NCBI GenBank assembly: GCA_001800185.1
Contig: MGUX01000141.1
Coordinates: 2,522-11,051, forward strand
Source of the DNA: Elusimicrobia bacterium RIFCSPLOWO2_12_FULL_59_9
Lineage (GTDB): Bacteria > Elusimicrobiota > Elusimicrobia > O2-12-FULL-59-9
Direction: 5' to 3'
Length of the DNA stretch: 8,530 bases
This document shows, one piece after another, positions 6,031 to 8,530 of the stretch; within the stretch, counting starts at the first letter, position 1, and each line of letters opens with the position of its first letter. The notes beneath the pieces were generated by a model. It did not search any database. It saw nothing but the letters and a program-made list of their open reading frames with translations, and was not told the DNA's origin. The position numbers were made by a program, and so were the translations under genes.

Positions 6031-6957
6031 TCAGGCGTTGTCCATAGCCGCCAGTGCCGCGCCCAAGGCGCCCAAATTCGGGCGCCTCGCCACACGAATT
6101 TTTACGGGTTTGAGCGGTCCCGCAAAGGTGTTTTGACGCATCACCCGGCGCGCCGGCTCCAAAAGCAGCGAGCCCGCTTGGGCGACTCCGCCGGAAAGCA
6201 GCACGTACTCCGGATTGAGCACATAACTCAAATTGACGATAGCCCGTCCCAGCATTTCTCCCGCCTCTTTCCACACTTTCATGCAGATTTTATCGCCACG
6301 GCGAGCCGCTAAATTTAACGCGCGCGGATCCATTATGTCCGCCAATCGTGATGCGCGCCCACTCTTGAGCTCGCGCACCCGCCGCAACAACCCGTAACTT
6401 CCCGCATAAGCCTCCAGACAGCCTCGACCTCCGCAGGAGCACCGCGCCCCGCCCGGAACCAGACGCATATGTCCTATTTCTCCCGCGGAACCGTTGATTC
6501 CATGGTAGATTTTTCCTCCAAAAATGAGGCCGCCCCCGACGCCGGTTCCCAGAGTGATGAGAACCATCTGCTGCGGCCGCCTCTTGAGCTCCAAAACGAA
6601 AGCTCCCCAGGCGGCGATATTGGCGTCATTATCCAGCAGTATCTTTCTTCGAAATTGCCGAAAAAACAGGTTTTTCAAGGGCACATTTTTCCAGCCCGGC
6701 ATATTGGGAGAATCGCGAAGAATGCCGCGTCGAAACTCCACATGTCCCGGCACTCCTATCCCCACTCCCTCCACTCGAAGCCCCAAATCCGCGCATTTTT
6801 CCCGGATAATCTGGCCGAGACGCGAGACAAATCGCCGCGGTCCAACGAAAGTTTCGGAAGCGACGGCAAATTGATGCAGCACCCGGTCAGGACGGCGCAT
6901 GAAGGCCACCTTGGTGTTGGTCCCGCCGATGTCGATGCCCAAAAATGCCCAACGCAT
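6031..6957 (-). CDS. ROK-family sugar kinase (glucokinase-like)
   Basis: This is a cytoplasmic ATP-dependent sugar kinase of the ROK family, 308 residues from the chosen start. The phosphate-binding loop is GIDIGGTNTK (7-16), the catalytic aspartate lies in LLDNDAN (D111), and a glycine-rich LGTGVGGG follows at 136-143. The ROK zinc site is complete: GEIGH (159-163) and CSCGGRGCLEAY (173-184). The C-terminal LNPEYVLLSGGV segment is also typical. There is no N-terminal DNA-binding domain, so it is a kinase and not a ROK repressor. Glucose, N-acetylglucosamine or N-acetylmannosamine are possible substrates; the sequence alone does not choose. The frame opens at a TTG at 6975, but GGAGGA sits 4 nt before the ATG at 6957, so I use that ATG. 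It starts 14 nt after the upstream membrane-protein stop and precedes lptD, consistent with one operon. Confidence 0.9.
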   Translation of the reverse strand: MRWAFLGIDIGGTNTKVAFMRRPDRVLHQFAVASETFVGPRRFVSRLGQIIREKCADLGLRVEGVGIGVPGHVEFRRGILRDSPNMPGWKNVPLKNLFFRQFRRKILLDNDANIAAWGAFVLELKRRPQQMVLITLGTGVGGGLIFGGKIYHGINGSAGEIGHMRLVPGGARCSCGGRGCLEAYAGSYGLLRRVRELKSGRASRLADIMDPRALNLAARRGDKICMKVWKEAGEMLGRAIVNLSYVLNPEYVLLSGGVAQAGSLLLEPARRVMRQNTFAGPLKPVKIRVARRPNLGALGAALAAMDNA

Positions 6958-6961
6958 GGAT

Positions 6962-6967
6962 TCCTCC
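6962..6967 (-). promoter_or_regulatory. Ribosome-binding site of the ROK kinase gene
   Basis: GGAGGA lies 4 nt before the ATG at 6957. It places the start six codons inside the longest open frame and just after the stop of the upstream gene (6972). Confidence 0.7.
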
Positions 6968-6971
6968 GCGA

Positions 6972-8530
6972 TCAAAGCCTATACAGTTCCAAATACCCCC
7001 AAGCAGCGACGCCCCCAAGGCAAAGAAGAGTCAGCAAAACGCCCAGCATCCAGCTCCTGGGCTCATATCGAAATAGCAAACGGCTCCTGCCGGAAGGAAC
7101 CGCGACCTGCAAAAAAGCGCCCATGGCAGGCTCCATCGGTACCCTTTCGCCATTCAACCACACTTTCCATCCGGGGAAAAAAATCTGGGCCGCGCTGACC
7201 CAGCCGGGACGGGAAGCCGTTCCCTCAACGATGAAAATGTCTGGACGCGGCGCCTGAAACTCCCACGGCGTGCTTGTCTTTAGGGAAGGAGGACCGCCAT
7301 CCTGAGTCCAGGCGGAAAAATCCAGGGGCAGCTTCCGCTCCCAATAACGGGCCCGGAAAGAGGGATCCGGCAAGCGGTATAAATGCCATAATTTTTCCCC
7401 CGCATAACGGAAGGGTCCGCTGGAAAAACTGTCTTTGGTCATCAGCAGGACCGCGTCCGCCCAAGGCAGAAACGGGGCCACGGCATCGAGCCCGCTCGCG
7501 GAATAAAGCATATCCATAAATGCATACGCGTTGCGGGGAATCAGAGGCTCGCCGAAATTTCCAATCGCCTGCAAGTGATAGACAGCGTTGGTCACGCCGT
7601 AAAGGCGCTGCTTCCAATCTAGGAAAGCGCCTTCAAAATCCCGCCCGGCCCCTCGATGCCATTCGAGCGCGCGGGGCGAGATCAGATATCTATGACCGTC
7701 GAGTTCTTGCTGCAAATACCGCACCAAAACCCCTTTTTCCGAAAAAGCGGAATGCCGGACGGAGGGTTGCGCGGCCATTCCATAAACTGTCAACTCTGCG
7801 GAAATCACGGCGCAAATAACCGCGGCCCATCGCCTTCCATTGAGGCCGGCGGCGGTCCACAATAATATCGGCGGAATGAGCAAATATAACAAATTGCCGG
7901 GATAACGGATGAAGCCCAACAAAGCCAGATTATTCCACGCCCACAGGGAATACGGATGGTTGTTTCCGAGGGTCAAGAACAGGGTTATCGCCGCGTAGGC
8001 CAAGAGCCCATAGCGCAAGCGGCCGCTAATGCGCCAGGCGCCCACGAGCGCGCAAACGAAGCCGCACATCCCCATATAACAGGTCTTCCACCAATAGATC
8101 TGCGGCGAGAATTGGCCCGGCGCCGTCAACAGCGGACCGATAAATTGTCTCCAGTCAGAGAGGGAAAATGAGTAGAGAGTCTTAATCGCCGGCGCCAACC
8201 CCTTCGTTCTTTCCGAGAGTTTGGCGAGTTCAACGCCGGGAAGCAGCAAGCATCCGCTTAAACCCAGAGCCAGCAGGCCGGCCTTTAAAAAAATCATCGT
8301 GTGCGCCGCCGCCGGCCCCAAACCCCCTTGTTCGCAATGGGTGAGCAGGCTCACCAGCCATGCCGACACGATCGCGCCGGCCCATATGGTCGGATAGCCG
8401 TCCAAAAACATGACCGCCATGGTAAGGGCCAAGGGGATGGTGGAGCCGGAGAAAAGCATCAGAGCCGGAAGAAAAGCGAGGCATCCGATATTGTTTAAGA
8501 ACGGCAGATGGCTCAAAAAAACGCCGCCAA
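6972..8530 (-). CDS. YfhO-like multi-pass membrane protein (5' partial)
   Basis: The frame stays open to the right edge (GGVF is encoded before the TTG at 8516), so the N-terminus lies outside the window and the TTG is probably not the start. Counting from that TTG, hydrophobic segments cover roughly residues 10-60, 72-93, 145-185, 195-224 and 229-247. A soluble, probably extracytoplasmic part runs from 250 to 485, and a last membrane helix spans 488-508. The LGFIRYPGNLLYLL segment (200-213), the FFPGWKVWLNGERVPM segment (446-461) and FRYEP before the last helix (482-486) match the layout of YfhO-family proteins (GT-C-like fold). Members of this family have been linked to glycosylation of cell-envelope polymers in Firmicutes. 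A glycosyltransferase or envelope-glycan role here is inference; no catalytic residues can be assigned, since GT-C active-site loops lie near the missing N-terminus. It is the first visible gene of the run leading to lptD. Confidence 0.72.
   Translation of the reverse strand, partial: GGVFLSHLPFLNNIGCLAFLPALMLFSGSTIPLALTMAVMFLDGYPTIWAGAIVSAWLVSLLTHCEQGGLGPAAAHTMIFLKAGLLALGLSGCLLLPGVELAKLSERTKGLAPAIKTLYSFSLSDWRQFIGPLLTAPGQFSPQIYWWKTCYMGMCGFVCALVGAWRISGRLRYGLLAYAAITLFLTLGNNHPYSLWAWNNLALLGFIRYPGNLLYLLIPPILLWTAAGLNGRRWAAVICAVISAELTVYGMAAQPSVRHSAFSEKGVLVRYLQQELDGHRYLISPRALEWHRGAGRDFEGAFLDWKQRLYGVTNAVYHLQAIGNFGEPLIPRNAYAFMDMLYSASGLDAVAPFLPWADAVLLMTKDSFSSGPFRYAGEKLWHLYRLPDPSFRARYWERKLPLDFSAWTQDGGPPSLKTSTPWEFQAPRPDIFIVEGTASRPGWVSAAQIFFPGWKVWLNGERVPMEPAMGAFLQVAVPSGRSRLLFRYEPRSWMLGVLLTLLCLGGVAAWGYLELYRL

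Noticed and set aside
6031..6957. ROK-family transcriptional repressor
   Set aside because: There is no N-terminal helix-turn-helix; the protein starts directly at the ATP-binding motif, as in the kinases.
6469..7257. Plus-strand open frame of 262 codons
   Set aside because: It lies antisense to the ROK kinase and the membrane-protein end, both of which show strong family motifs. Its own translation shows no domain and no ribosome-binding site was seen.

Overview
All the convincing genes in this 8.5 kb window lie on the minus strand, so they read from right to left. Two groups are separated by an AT-rich gap of about 370 bp. The organism is a Gram-negative-type (diderm) bacterium, because the window encodes LptD, the outer-membrane lipopolysaccharide assembly protein. 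Secreted proteins that mix kelch propellers with FN3 domains of the 'NTTYYARVKA' type are a style I associate with Elusimicrobiota and similar uncultured diderm lineages. That placement is an inference, not something the window proves.

Right half (8530 to 3889): a probable envelope operon. It starts with a YfhO-like multi-pass membrane protein whose N-terminus lies outside the window. Fourteen bases later comes a ROK-family sugar kinase with an intact ATP site and zinc motif, and 39 bases after that comes lptD. The tight spacing suggests co-transcription. A common theme of sugar handling, glycan modification at the membrane and LPS export is plausible but not shown.

Gap (3888 to 3522): no gene. 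It holds a dyad-symmetric hairpin followed by a T-run (probable lptD terminator), a second short hairpin, short direct repeats, a good sigma70-like promoter, and a 5' leader that can fold and ends in a strong ribosome-binding site.

Left half (3521 to 1): two secreted repeat proteins. The first (335 aa) is a signal peptide, a short polar linker and a six-bladed kelch propeller. The second begins inside the last codons of the first, with a 23 bp overlap. It has its own signal peptide, one FN3 domain, a linker, another six-bladed kelch propeller and at least four FN3 domains, and it runs off the left edge (at least 845 residues, no stop). The two propellers match blade for blade, so a whole-propeller duplication built this locus. 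The last codons before the left edge repeat the linker that precedes the second propeller, which predicts a further module just outside the window. I see no mobile element, CRISPR array, tRNA or rRNA. No enzymatic or defence system that I would call new is present; the most unusual part is the modular kelch/FN3 locus.
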